Assembly: GCA_934589835.1 (NCBI GenBank)
Contig: CAKTOK010000061.1
Location: forward strand, 1-6,546
Direction: 5' to 3'
Origin: an uncultured Oscillospiraceae bacterium
GTDB lineage: Bacteria; Bacillota; Clostridia; Oscillospirales; Oscillospiraceae
DNA length: 6,546 bases
The notes beneath the pieces were generated by a model. The model saw only the letters and a program-made list of their open reading frames with translations, searched no databases and had not been told where the DNA came from. Made by a program: the position numbers and the translations under genes. Shown piece after piece: positions 1 to 5,083 of this stretch; the first letter of the stretch is position 1; each line of letters begins with the position of its first letter.

Positions 1-137
1 CGGAAGCCGGGTACGTTGATCTTACCGCGCATCTTCAGATACGCCTTGTTGACGGCGGCCTCGAACTCCTCGGCGCCCGTCTCGATGGTCAGAGCGACTC
101 TGCTCTTGTCCAGTTTTTCACAGCTTTTCACAGTCAT
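1..137 (-). CDS. tig: Trigger factor, N-terminal fragment cut by the window edge
   Basis: Ribosome-associated peptidyl-prolyl isomerase and chaperone that binds nascent chains at the exit tunnel. Only 45 codons plus two bases are visible. The translation begins MTVKSCEKLDKSRVALTIE, continues with a helix rich in Glu and Ala (EEFEAAVNKAYLKM), and reaches KINVPGF followed by the first two bases (CG) of an Arg codon. The VPGFR stretch is the start of the trigger-factor ribosome-docking signature (GFRxGxxP), and its position near residue 45 fits the family. The ATG at 137 is supported by GGAGG at 147-151 with a 9 nt spacer. The PPIase and C-terminal chaperone domains lie outside the window. The gene follows the metallophosphoesterase by 100 bp and probably has its own promoter. 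Confidence 0.9.
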   Translation of the reverse strand, partial: MTVKSCEKLDKSRVALTIETGAEEFEAAVNKAYLKMRGKINVPGF

Positions 138-188
138 TTGTTAATTCCTCCGTTCCGCACCGGCCGGTTTTCGTACCAACACCAATGC

Positions 189-194
189 ATTATA
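189..194 (-). promoter_or_regulatory. Candidate -10 element for tig
   Basis: The minus strand reads a perfect TATAAT here, 51 bp upstream of the tig ATG, placing a likely transcription start near 182 and a leader of about 45 nt. No good -35 is seen at 16-18 bp. The best match is TTCCCA at 214-219, with a long 19 bp spacer and four of six consensus bases. The gap to the upstream metallophosphoesterase gene has no T-tract hairpin, so read-through from that operon is also possible. Confidence 0.5.
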
Positions 195-237
195 GTATGA
201 TAACAGAAAGGAATGGGAATTTCCACTGTTTTTTCTC

Positions 238-927
238 TTATTCGCAAATTTTTTTAGGGACGAAGTCCAGCCAGTCCCCTGCCACCAGCGAAAAGTCGGT
301 GCCGTAGTGCATCCCCTCCATGGCCCGCCTGTGGCTGACGCCGTGAAGATGCCCGTAAAAGCACCGCTTCACGCCGTATCGCTGCAAAAGCCGCAGGATC
401 TCCGGACACTCATAGCCCTGATACAGCGGCGGATAGTGGAGGAAGCACAGCTTCTCATGATCCCCCGCCGCCTGTAAGGATGTCTCCAGCCGCCCCGCCT
501 CGCGGGCCAGCATCTTCCCGTTGTGGGTCCCCTCGCTGTCCAGCTCGTAGAACCAGCCCCGTGTGCCGCACAGCGCCTTGTCCCCGTAAAACAGGCAGTT
601 GTTGTGCAGAATGGCAAGGGAGTCCAGCCCGTGCTGATCGAAAAACCGCTGCATCTTGGCGGCGGTGTTCCACCAGTAATCGTGATTGCCCTTCATCAGG
701 ATCTTCTTCCCGGGCAGGGCGTGGATGAACTGGAGGTCCGCCAGCGACTCCTCCAGACTCATGCCCCAGCTGAGATCGCCGCACAGCACGGTAACGTCGT
801 CGTCGCGGAGCGGCGCAAAGCCCGCTCGGATCTTGTCCACATAGCCCTGCCACTTCTCCCCGAAGATGTCCATGGGCTTGTCGCTGTTCAGCGACAGATG
901 CAGGTCCCCCATGGCATACAGCGCCAT
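238..927 (-). CDS. Calcineurin-like metallophosphoesterase (predicted phosphohydrolase)
   Basis: A 229-residue cytoplasmic phosphoesterase with the complete metal-binding motif set of the calcineurin-like superfamily: GDLH (Asp8, His10), GDLSW (Asp51), KGNHDYWW (Asn81, His82), His164 in LHYPP, and GHLHG (His193, His195). The DLHLS opening with KPMDIFG nearby resembles the small uncharacterised bacterial phosphohydrolase group (COG1768-like, from memory), whose substrate I do not know. There is no signal peptide or membrane segment. The ATG at 927 was chosen because AAGGAGGG lies just upstream and the catalytic GDLH follows at residue 7. The open frame runs upstream to 1194, but only as antisense-frame sequence inside the dipeptidase gene. 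It starts 28 bp after the dipeptidase stop and is probably co-transcribed with it. Confidence 0.88.
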   Translation of the reverse strand: MALYAMGDLHLSLNSDKPMDIFGEKWQGYVDKIRAGFAPLRDDDVTVLCGDLSWGMSLEESLADLQFIHALPGKKILMKGNHDYWWNTAAKMQRFFDQHGLDSLAILHNNCLFYGDKALCGTRGWFYELDSEGTHNGKMLAREAGRLETSLQAAGDHEKLCFLHYPPLYQGYECPEILRLLQRYGVKRCFYGHLHGVSHRRAMEGMHYGTDFSLVAGDWLDFVPKKICE

Positions 928-955
928 AGCGTCCCTCCTTTCTGCGGCCGCTCTT

Positions 956-1921
956 TTACAGCAGCCTGCGTAAATTATTCCAGAAAATGTCCTCCAGCAG
1001 CGCCTTGCCGTATCCCCGCTTCTCCAGCGCGCGGTACAGCTGCGGCACATCCTCCATGCCGCGCATTCCCGCCGCCAGCGTCCGGCTGCCGTCCAGATCG
1101 CCGCCGATGCACAGGGTCTTCTCCCCGCCCAGCGACAGAAAATGCTCCGCGTGGGCCACCAGCGCATCCATGGACGCCCCGCCCACAAAATCACGGTACA
1201 GATTAAGTCCCACCACGCCGCCGGTGTCGCGGACGGCGCGGAACATATCGTCCGTCAGGTTCCGCCGGTGGGGGCACAGCGCCCGGGCGTCGGAGTGGGA
1301 CGCGACCATGGGCCGCTCCGTCATGCGGAACACATCCCAGAACCCCGGGTCCGACAGGTGGGACACATCGGCGTACACGCCCAGCCTCTCCAGCTCCCGC
1401 AAGAAGTCACGCCCCTGCGGCGAAAGGCCGCGGTCCGGATCATCGGCACAGCTGCCGCCCAGGACGTTGGCGTGGTTCCATACCATGTTCACCAGCCGCA
1501 CGCCCCAGCCCGCCGCCGTCTGTAATTGTTCGATGCCGCAGTCCAGCAGATCCGCGCCCTCCACGCTGAGGAAGGCTGCGGTCTTTCCCGCCGCCACCGC
1601 CGCATCCGCCTCCGCGCCGCTGCGGCACAGCGCGATCCTTCCGCTGTTTTCCGCCAGCTGCGCCGTGAACCAGTCGTGCATCTGGCAGCATCGCCGCCAC
1701 GCCGTTCCGTCCGGCAGCCGCTTCACATCGTCATACAGGGCGAAAAACTGGCCCCGCCGTGCAAACAGCGCGTCCCGCGTCAGGTCCACATGGCCCTCGT
1801 TCCGCAGAAGCCCGCTGCCCGTCTGAAGCGTGGGCGGCAGCCCCGCTCCATCGTCCCCGCCGGACGCCGCCATGCAGCGCCAGATGGTATCACAGTGCGC
1901 GTCGAAATAAGGAATCGCCAT
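956..1921 (-). CDS. Membrane dipeptidase-type zinc peptidase (family M19)
   Basis: A 321-residue dipeptidase of the renal-dipeptidase family, binuclear zinc enzymes of the amidohydrolase fold that cleave dipeptides, in some members including D-residue-containing ones. Visible active-site elements in family order: HCD (His9, Asp11) in FDAHCDT; the bridging glutamate Glu121 in LSVEGAD; His188 in YADVSHLS; His209 in VASHSDARAL; Arg219/Arg220 in HRRNLTDD; and the Asp of IGGDLDG (residues 272-278). Length is normal for bacterial members. There is no signal peptide or lipidation site, so despite the family name it should be cytoplasmic. The ATG at 1921 has GGGGAG seven bases upstream. It lies 12 bp after yraN and 28 bp before the metallophosphoesterase, consistent with one transcript. 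Exact substrate cannot be told from sequence. Confidence 0.92.
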   Translation of the reverse strand: MAIPYFDAHCDTIWRCMAASGGDDGAGLPPTLQTGSGLLRNEGHVDLTRDALFARRGQFFALYDDVKRLPDGTAWRRCCQMHDWFTAQLAENSGRIALCRSGAEADAAVAAGKTAAFLSVEGADLLDCGIEQLQTAAGWGVRLVNMVWNHANVLGGSCADDPDRGLSPQGRDFLRELERLGVYADVSHLSDPGFWDVFRMTERPMVASHSDARALCPHRRNLTDDMFRAVRDTGGVVGLNLYRDFVGGASMDALVAHAEHFLSLGGEKTLCIGGDLDGSRTLAAGMRGMEDVPQLYRALEKRGYGKALLEDIFWNNLRRLL

Positions 1922-1933
1922 TCTGTCACTCCC

Positions 1934-2338
1934 CTATTCAAAGGCGTTCTCCAGATATTCTATGCGGATGTGCTTCGGATCGTCCGCATAGACCTCCGCC
2001 ACATCGAAACGGGCCGGACAGTCCAGCTGTTTTTCACAGAGGTAGTGCAGTGCCGTTTGCCGCAGCCGCCGCTGCTTGGCGGGCGTCACAGCCTCCCGGG
2101 GCAGTCCCATGTCCGTGCTGGTGCGGGTCTTGACCTCCACGAAGCACAGGGTGTCCCCGTCCCACGCAATGAGGTCGATCTCCCCGAACCGGCAGCGATA
2201 GCTGTGGCCCGCCAGCCGGAGCCCCCGCTGCCGCAGATAGTCCGCCGCCAGCGCCTCGCCCCATGTGCCCTCGGCCCGCCCGCCGGACGGGCGGCCATTC
2301 GCGGCCTTTCCCGCCGCACCGGATCTGCCGCCGCTCAC
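1934..2338 (-). CDS. yraN: YraN / UPF0102 family endonuclease-like protein
   Basis: A 134-residue protein with the conserved UPF0102 core: Glu28 in WGEALAADYLRQRG, GEIDLIA at 52-58 and FVEVKTR at 66-72. Glu28, Asp55, Glu68 and Lys70 match the E..D..ExK pattern of the PD-(D/E)XK nuclease-like fold. A DNA-processing role is presumed from the fold, not shown. The start chosen is GTG 2338, five codons inside the longest frame. It is preceded by GGGAGG at 2346-2351 with a 7 nt spacer, and its GTGA overlaps the rnhB TGA. The alternative ATG at 2353 has only a weak, distant GGAG. The first ~22 residues are Gly/Ala/Arg/Ser-rich and look like a disordered tail. Placement after rnhB is common in Firmicutes and supports the call. 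Confidence 0.88.
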   Translation of the reverse strand: MSGGRSGAAGKAANGRPSGGRAEGTWGEALAADYLRQRGLRLAGHSYRCRFGEIDLIAWDGDTLCFVEVKTRTSTDMGLPREAVTPAKQRRLRQTALHYLCEKQLDCPARFDVAEVYADDPKHIRIEYLENAFE

Positions 2339-2967
2339 CGCTGCGCCTCCCATTTTTTCAGGAAGCTCCGGCGGTGCTCCGGACAGGGGCCGAACCGGTC
2401 CAGCAGCTCATAGTGCAGCGCCGTACCGTATCCCTTGTGCCTGGCAAACTGGTACTGGGGATATTCCCGGTCCAGTACCTCCGTCACATAGTGGTCGCGG
2501 CTGACCTTGGCCAGCACCGACGCCGCCGCGATGGACGCGGATCGCCCGTCGCCCCCCACGATGCAGCGGTGCGCCGCAGTGACCGCGGCACTCCGGCCTT
2601 TGTCACGGTTGCCATCGATCAACGCCAGCTCCGGCGTCACGGGCAGGCCGTCGATGGCCAGCTGCATGGCCTTCATGCGGGCGCTCAGAATGTCGGTGGC
2701 ATCGATCTCCGATGCCTCCACCCGTGCAACGGACCAGGCGATGGCCCGCTCCTTTATCAGGGGAAACAGCTCCTCCCTTTTTTTCTCCGTCAGCCTTTTG
2801 GAGTCGTTCAGCTCCGGCAGGTCACAGTCCTCCGGCAGGATCACCGCCGCCGCGTATACCGGCCCCATCAGCGGGCCGGCGCCGGCCTCGTCCACGCCGC
2901 ACACCGCCGTGAAGCCCTCTGCCGCCGCCTGACGCTCGTATATCCACAGGTCCGCCGTCTCTCTCAT
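2335..2967 (-). CDS. rnhB: Ribonuclease HII
   Basis: A 210-residue type 2 RNase H, which nicks DNA 5' of embedded ribonucleotides and degrades RNA in hybrids. The four catalytic acids are present: Asp26 and Glu27 in GVDEAG, Asp118 in LIDGN, and Asp140 in VGGDG just before the ASIAAASVLAKVSRD helix. DSKRLTEKKRE (55-65) and the HKGYGT stretch (177-182) are also typical. One departure is clear: the G(R/K)G substrate-recognition motif reads GAG (residues 29-31), with Ala30 encoded by GCC where Arg or Lys is usual. The ATG at 2967 has AGGAG ten bases upstream. It follows rbgA by 21 bp and its TGA overlaps the yraN GTG, so translation of the two is probably coupled. Confidence 0.95.
   Translation of the reverse strand: MRETADLWIYERQAAAEGFTAVCGVDEAGAGPLMGPVYAAAVILPEDCDLPELNDSKRLTEKKREELFPLIKERAIAWSVARVEASEIDATDILSARMKAMQLAIDGLPVTPELALIDGNRDKGRSAAVTAAHRCIVGGDGRSASIAAASVLAKVSRDHYVTEVLDREYPQYQFARHKGYGTALHYELLDRFGPCPEHRRSFLKKWEAQR
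2346..2351 (-). promoter_or_regulatory. Shine-Dalgarno deciding the yraN start
   Basis: GGGAGG on the minus strand, seven bases before GTG 2338. It lies inside the codons that the longer ATG-2353 reading would translate, and within the last codons of rnhB. This position argues for the GTG start and for coupled translation through the GTGA overlap. Confidence 0.75.
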
Positions 2968-2988
2968 TCCGCCCCCGCTCCTCTCCTT

Positions 2989-3858
2989 TTATTTTCCGTA
3001 CTCCTCCACGGTCTCCAGTGTAAAGCGTCCCAGCTTGCCGCCGCGGAATTCGTCCAGCAGAATGCGGGCCATGCGCTCGGTGTCTACCTGCGCGCCCCGC
3101 ATGAGGAAGCCCCGCTTCCGACCCGCCTTTTCCAGCAGGTCGTAGCCGCTGTCGCCCTCCTCTGCCTCGATCTTATACCGCTCCGCCAGCACGCCGGCAT
3201 AGTGGGCGGCCAGATAGTCCATCAGATAGCAGGCCAGCTCCTCGATGTCCAGCACGTCATCCTTGATAGCGCCTGTAAAGGCCAGTCGCTTGCCAACCTC
3301 AGTGTCATCGAACTTTGGCCACAAAATGCCGGGAGTATCCAGCAGCTCCAGTGCGGCGTCCACGGGGACCCACTGCTTGGAGCGGGTCACGCCCGGGCGG
3401 TCCTCCGCCCTGGCAGTCTTGCGCCTGGCCACCTTATTGATAAAGGTGGACTTGCCCACGTTGGGGATGCCCAGCACCATGACGCGGATCACCCGTCCCG
3501 TCTGGCCCTTTTCCGCGTAGGCCGCCAGCTTTTCCTTCAGCAGCTCCCGCACGGCGGCGGCAAATTTCTCCGTGCCCACGCCGCCCTTGGCATTGGCCTC
3601 CAGCACCGCAAAGCCTTGTGCCCGAAAGGCTGCCGCCCATTTCTTCGTCTGAGCGGGGTCCGCCTGATCCACCCGATTCAGCACGATCAGGCGGGGCTTT
3701 CCCGCCGTCAGTTCGTCCACGTCGGGGTTGCGGCTGGACTGGGGAATGCGGGCGTCCACGATCTCACAGACCGCGTCCATGTGGCCGATCTCGGCGGCGA
3801 TCATCCGTTTGGTTTTTGTCATGTGGCCAGGGAACCAGCTGAGTCCCTCGATCTGCAC
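2989..3858 (-). CDS. rbgA: Ribosome biogenesis GTPase RbgA (YlqF)
   Basis: A 289-residue circularly permuted GTPase needed for late 50S subunit assembly in Firmicutes. Motifs appear in the permuted order: N-terminal WFPGHM (8-13) and DARIPQSSRNP, G4 as NRVD (61-64), G5 around NAK (89-91), the G1 P-loop GIPNVGKS (130-137), the G2 Thr158 in RPGVTRS, and G3 DTPG (174-177). The C-terminal third, with GRKRGFLMRGAQVD and DEFRGGKLGRFTLE, matches the RNA-binding ANTAR-like domain region of the family. G4 has Arg where Lys is canonical (NKxD). The start is GTG 3858: AGGAGG at 3867-3872 lies eight bases upstream, whereas the longer GTG at 3867 overlaps that Shine-Dalgarno. It begins the rbgA-rnhB-yraN-dipeptidase-phosphoesterase run. 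Confidence 0.94.
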   Translation of the reverse strand: MQIEGLSWFPGHMTKTKRMIAAEIGHMDAVCEIVDARIPQSSRNPDVDELTAGKPRLIVLNRVDQADPAQTKKWAAAFRAQGFAVLEANAKGGVGTEKFAAAVRELLKEKLAAYAEKGQTGRVIRVMVLGIPNVGKSTFINKVARRKTARAEDRPGVTRSKQWVPVDAALELLDTPGILWPKFDDTEVGKRLAFTGAIKDDVLDIEELACYLMDYLAAHYAGVLAERYKIEAEEGDSGYDLLEKAGRKRGFLMRGAQVDTERMARILLDEFRGGKLGRFTLETVEEYGK

Positions 3859-3866
3859 GGCGCACA

Positions 3867-3872
3867 CCTCCT
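3867..3872 (-). promoter_or_regulatory. Shine-Dalgarno deciding the rbgA start
   Basis: A full AGGAGG, with an 8 nt spacer to GTG 3858. The first GTG of the open frame (3865-3867) uses the final G of this element and so has no ribosome binding site of its own. The shorter product begins close to the family's usual distance from WFPGHM. Confidence 0.8.
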
Positions 3873-3916
3873 ATGGTAAATTTTCCCAATTTTCGTGCAA
3901 CATCAGGAAGCATTTG

Positions 3917-3947
3917 TTCCGGTTTTCTTCCGGTTTTTTCCGGTTTT
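3917..3947. repeat. Three TTCCGGTTTT repeats upstream of rbgA
   Basis: Exact copies of TTCCGGTTTT lie at 3917-3926, 3928-3937 and 3938-3947 (AAAACCGGAA on the rbgA coding strand), 11 and 10 bp apart and so on one face of the helix. A partial match, ATCCGGT, is at 3967-3973. The array is bracketed by GTGCAA (3895-3900) and its complement TTGCAC (3946-3951). It sits in the 130 bp gap between the HAD gene stop and rbgA. No convincing promoter or T-tract terminator is seen in that gap. The phased A/T tracts could bend DNA or the copies could be binding sites, but neither is established. Confidence 0.7.
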
Positions 3948-3988
3948 GCACTTCATCATGAATTTGATCCGGTATCACTCAGGTCTTC

Positions 3989-4678
3989 TTACAAAAGCGC
4001 GGGCGCAAGGCGGAGGTCCTCCACCGTTACGTCCACCCGCCCGTCGGCGGGGGCGGCCCCCGGGCGGCGGTAGTACACGGTCTTCAGGCCGTACCCCCGA
4101 CCGCCGGCCATGTCGGAGGTCAGGGAGTCGCCGATGATGGCGGTCTCCGCCGGTGTGAAGGGCTGGGCGCGGCCCTCGTTGATCTCGCGGAAGACGGCGT
4201 CGAAAAACGCGGGAGAGGGCTTGGACGCGCCGATGCGCTCAGAGATGAAGAAGGCGTCGAAATCGTCCTTCATGCCGGCCAGCGCCAGACGGTGGAGCTG
4301 TTGGTCATAGGGGCCGTTGCTGGCCGCCGCCAGCGTATACCGGCCCCGCAGGCCGGCCAGCAGCTCCCGCGCGCCGTCCACGGGGATGGCGCTGTCGTAG
4401 ATGGCGGCGCGGAAATACCGCTCGAACGTGGGACCGTCAAAGCGGATATCCAGCGCGGCGAAAACGATATTCCAGCGGATGCGTTCCAGCTCCGAAAATG
4501 TCAGGGTCCCCTGCTCGAGCTGCCGCCAGAGCTTGTTGTTCTCCCGATGGAATACCGCCTCCATATACGGCTCGTAGGGCCTCAGGCCAAAGTGGGCAAA
4601 GCCCTCCGCTATGGTCTGGCGGATATAGGCGTCAAAATCCAGCAGCGTATTGTCAATGTCGATCAGAACCAGTCTCAT
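3989..4678 (-). CDS. HAD-superfamily hydrolase, YjjG/YfnB-type nucleotidase
   Basis: A 229-residue cytoplasmic haloacid-dehalogenase-type phosphatase with all four motifs: DIDNT (Asp7 nucleophile, Asp9, Thr11), SNG (120-122), Lys153 in GASKPSPAFFD, and GDSLTSD (Asp184, Asp189). The helical cap lies between residues ~17 and 95. GDSLTSDMAGGRGYG and the overall length resemble the YjjG/YfnB group, whose E. coli member dephosphorylates pyrimidine nucleoside monophosphates, including non-canonical ones. Substrate here is inferred from that resemblance only. The ATG at 4678 has AGGAGG five bases upstream and places the nucleophile at residue 7. The 62 extra codons of open frame upstream cross the promoter and are not coding. 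It is transcribed toward rbgA with a 130 bp gap. Confidence 0.87.
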   Translation of the reverse strand: MRLVLIDIDNTLLDFDAYIRQTIAEGFAHFGLRPYEPYMEAVFHRENNKLWRQLEQGTLTFSELERIRWNIVFAALDIRFDGPTFERYFRAAIYDSAIPVDGARELLAGLRGRYTLAAASNGPYDQQLHRLALAGMKDDFDAFFISERIGASKPSPAFFDAVFREINEGRAQPFTPAETAIIGDSLTSDMAGGRGYGLKTVYYRRPGAAPADGRVDVTVEDLRLAPALL

Positions 4679-4751
4679 AGATGCCTCCTTTTGGGTTTCC
4701 TGCCGTCGCCCGGCAAAGGACTGCCCGCCCCTGCCGAGCAGCGTTACGTTC

Positions 4752-4780
4752 AGCATACCACATTGGGGGCGGCGATGCAA
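4752..4780 (-). promoter_or_regulatory. Promoter of the HAD hydrolase gene
   Basis: On the minus strand, -35 TTGCAT (4775-4780) and -10 TATGCT (4752-4757) are 17 bp apart, and TGG directly before the -10 forms an extended -10. The predicted start is near 4745, giving a leader of about 67 nt that contains the TGCCG/CGGCA hairpin at 4701-4715 and the AGGAGG ribosome binding site. Confidence 0.72.
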
Positions 4781-4843
4781 TCCGCAGGGAAAAATTTCAA
4801 AAATCGGTATTTGAGAGGGGGTAAAAATACCCTCATTTTCCAT

Positions 4844-4880
4844 ATAGGGGTACATTGTGCACAATCAGCCCCTGTTTTTT
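4844..4880 (+). promoter_or_regulatory. 28 bp dyad centred on ATTGTGCACAAT, followed by T6
   Basis: A perfect 12 bp palindrome ATTGTGCACAAT (4854-4865) is flanked at equal 3 bp distance by AGGGG (4846-4850) and CCCCT (4869-4873). A G and six Ts (4875-4880) follow. As DNA it fits a dimeric repressor site, lying 42 bp upstream of the MATE -35 and about 73 bp upstream of the HAD -35. As plus-strand RNA it would fold into an imperfect hairpin with a U-tract, resembling a terminator, but no upstream plus-strand gene needs one. I cannot decide between the two readings. Confidence 0.55.
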
Positions 4881-4907
4881 CATTCAAAAATCTGGCAGAA
4901 AGAGGGG

Positions 4908-4936
4908 TTGCTTTGCCACGGCGGCGGTGCTATACT
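4908..4936 (+). promoter_or_regulatory. Promoter of the MATE transporter gene
   Basis: -35 TTGCTT (4908-4913) and -10 TATACT (4931-4936) have an ideal 17 bp spacer, with TGC immediately before the -10 giving an extended -10. Transcription should start near 4943, leaving an unusually long leader of about 140 nt before the ATG at 5084. Confidence 0.75.
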
Positions 4937-4948
4937 CTGCTCTTGCAG

Positions 4949-4990
4949 CCGCACGAAGCGCGTCGAACTGTTTTTGACGCGCTTCGGCGG
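4949..4990 (+). other. 18 bp leader hairpin 1 of the MATE transcript
   Basis: Eleven perfect pairs join 4954-4964 (CGAAGCGCGTC) with 4976-4986. Three more inner pairs (one G-U) leave a CTGTT loop. Beyond a single bulged A at 4953, CCGC (4949-4952) pairs with GCGG (4987-4990). It begins only a few bases after the predicted transcription start. No T-tract follows, so it is not a simple terminator. Its 3' arm is shared with a second possible hairpin, making it a candidate anti-terminator. Confidence 0.7.
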
Positions 4991-5015
4991 AATTCTGAAC
5001 GCCGACGCATTTTTT
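4981..5015 (+). terminator. Terminator-like leader hairpin 2, exclusive with hairpin 1
   Basis: GCTTCGGCG (4981-4989) pairs with CGCCGACGC (5000-5008) through eight pairs and one T-C mismatch, around a 10 nt loop. It is followed by A and six Ts (5010-5015). Its 5' arm is the 3' arm of hairpin 1, so only one can form. This is the layout of a transcription attenuator upstream of the MATE gene. Whether it terminates in the cell is unknown, and hairpin 1 appears the more stable fold. Confidence 0.4.
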
Positions 5016-5023
5016 GACAGGTC

Positions 5024-5044
5024 ACGCCACGCATCGCGTGGCGT
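5024..5044 (+). other. 9 bp leader hairpin 3 upstream of the MATE ribosome binding site
   Basis: ACGCCACGC (5024-5032) and GCGTGGCGT (5036-5044) are perfect complements around an ATC loop. No T-tract follows. It ends 26 bp before the AGGAGG at 5071, so it does not itself mask that site. It could be a structural part of the leader or an operator-type palindrome. Confidence 0.6.
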
Positions 5045-5083
5045 ATCCTATATGATTAAATTTGTAAGTGAGGAGGGATCAGG

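Larger units (their letters stand above)
4679..5083. other. Divergent regulatory region between the HAD gene and the MATE gene
   Basis: No gene is supported in these 405 bp. The region holds the HAD promoter (minus), a 5 bp hairpin in its leader at 4701-4715 (TGCCG/CGGCA), a small hairpin at 4817-4834, a 28 bp dyad, the MATE promoter (plus) and a structured MATE leader. Open frames crossing it lack ribosome binding sites and show no protein-like composition. Its middle section (about 4795-4900) is distinctly more AT-rich than the flanking genes. Confidence 0.75.

Noticed and set aside
928..1194. N-terminal extension of the metallophosphoesterase to 1194
   Set aside because: The added 89 residues are Arg/Trp/Ala-rich shadow sequence within the dipeptidase gene. 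ATG 927 has a strong ribosome binding site and fits the family start.
2263..3879. 538-codon plus-strand open frame opposite rnhB and rbgA
   Set aside because: Both opposite-strand genes have complete family motifs. This frame has no ribosome binding site or recognisable domains and is a GC-rich shadow.
3868..3900. TTGCAC followed 16 bp later by TACCAT as an rbgA promoter
   Set aside because: Transcription would start at or inside the AGGAGG ribosome binding site, removing it from the mRNA.
4679..4864. N-terminal extension of the HAD hydrolase to 4864
   Set aside because: It would run through the -35/-10 promoter and the AGGAGG site. The catalytic DIDNT motif should be at the very N-terminus, as it is with ATG 4678.
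4854..5044. CRISPR-like or transposon terminal repeats in the divergent region
   Set aside because: The hairpins differ in sequence, no direct repeats with spacers or target-site duplications are seen, and there is no transposase in the window.
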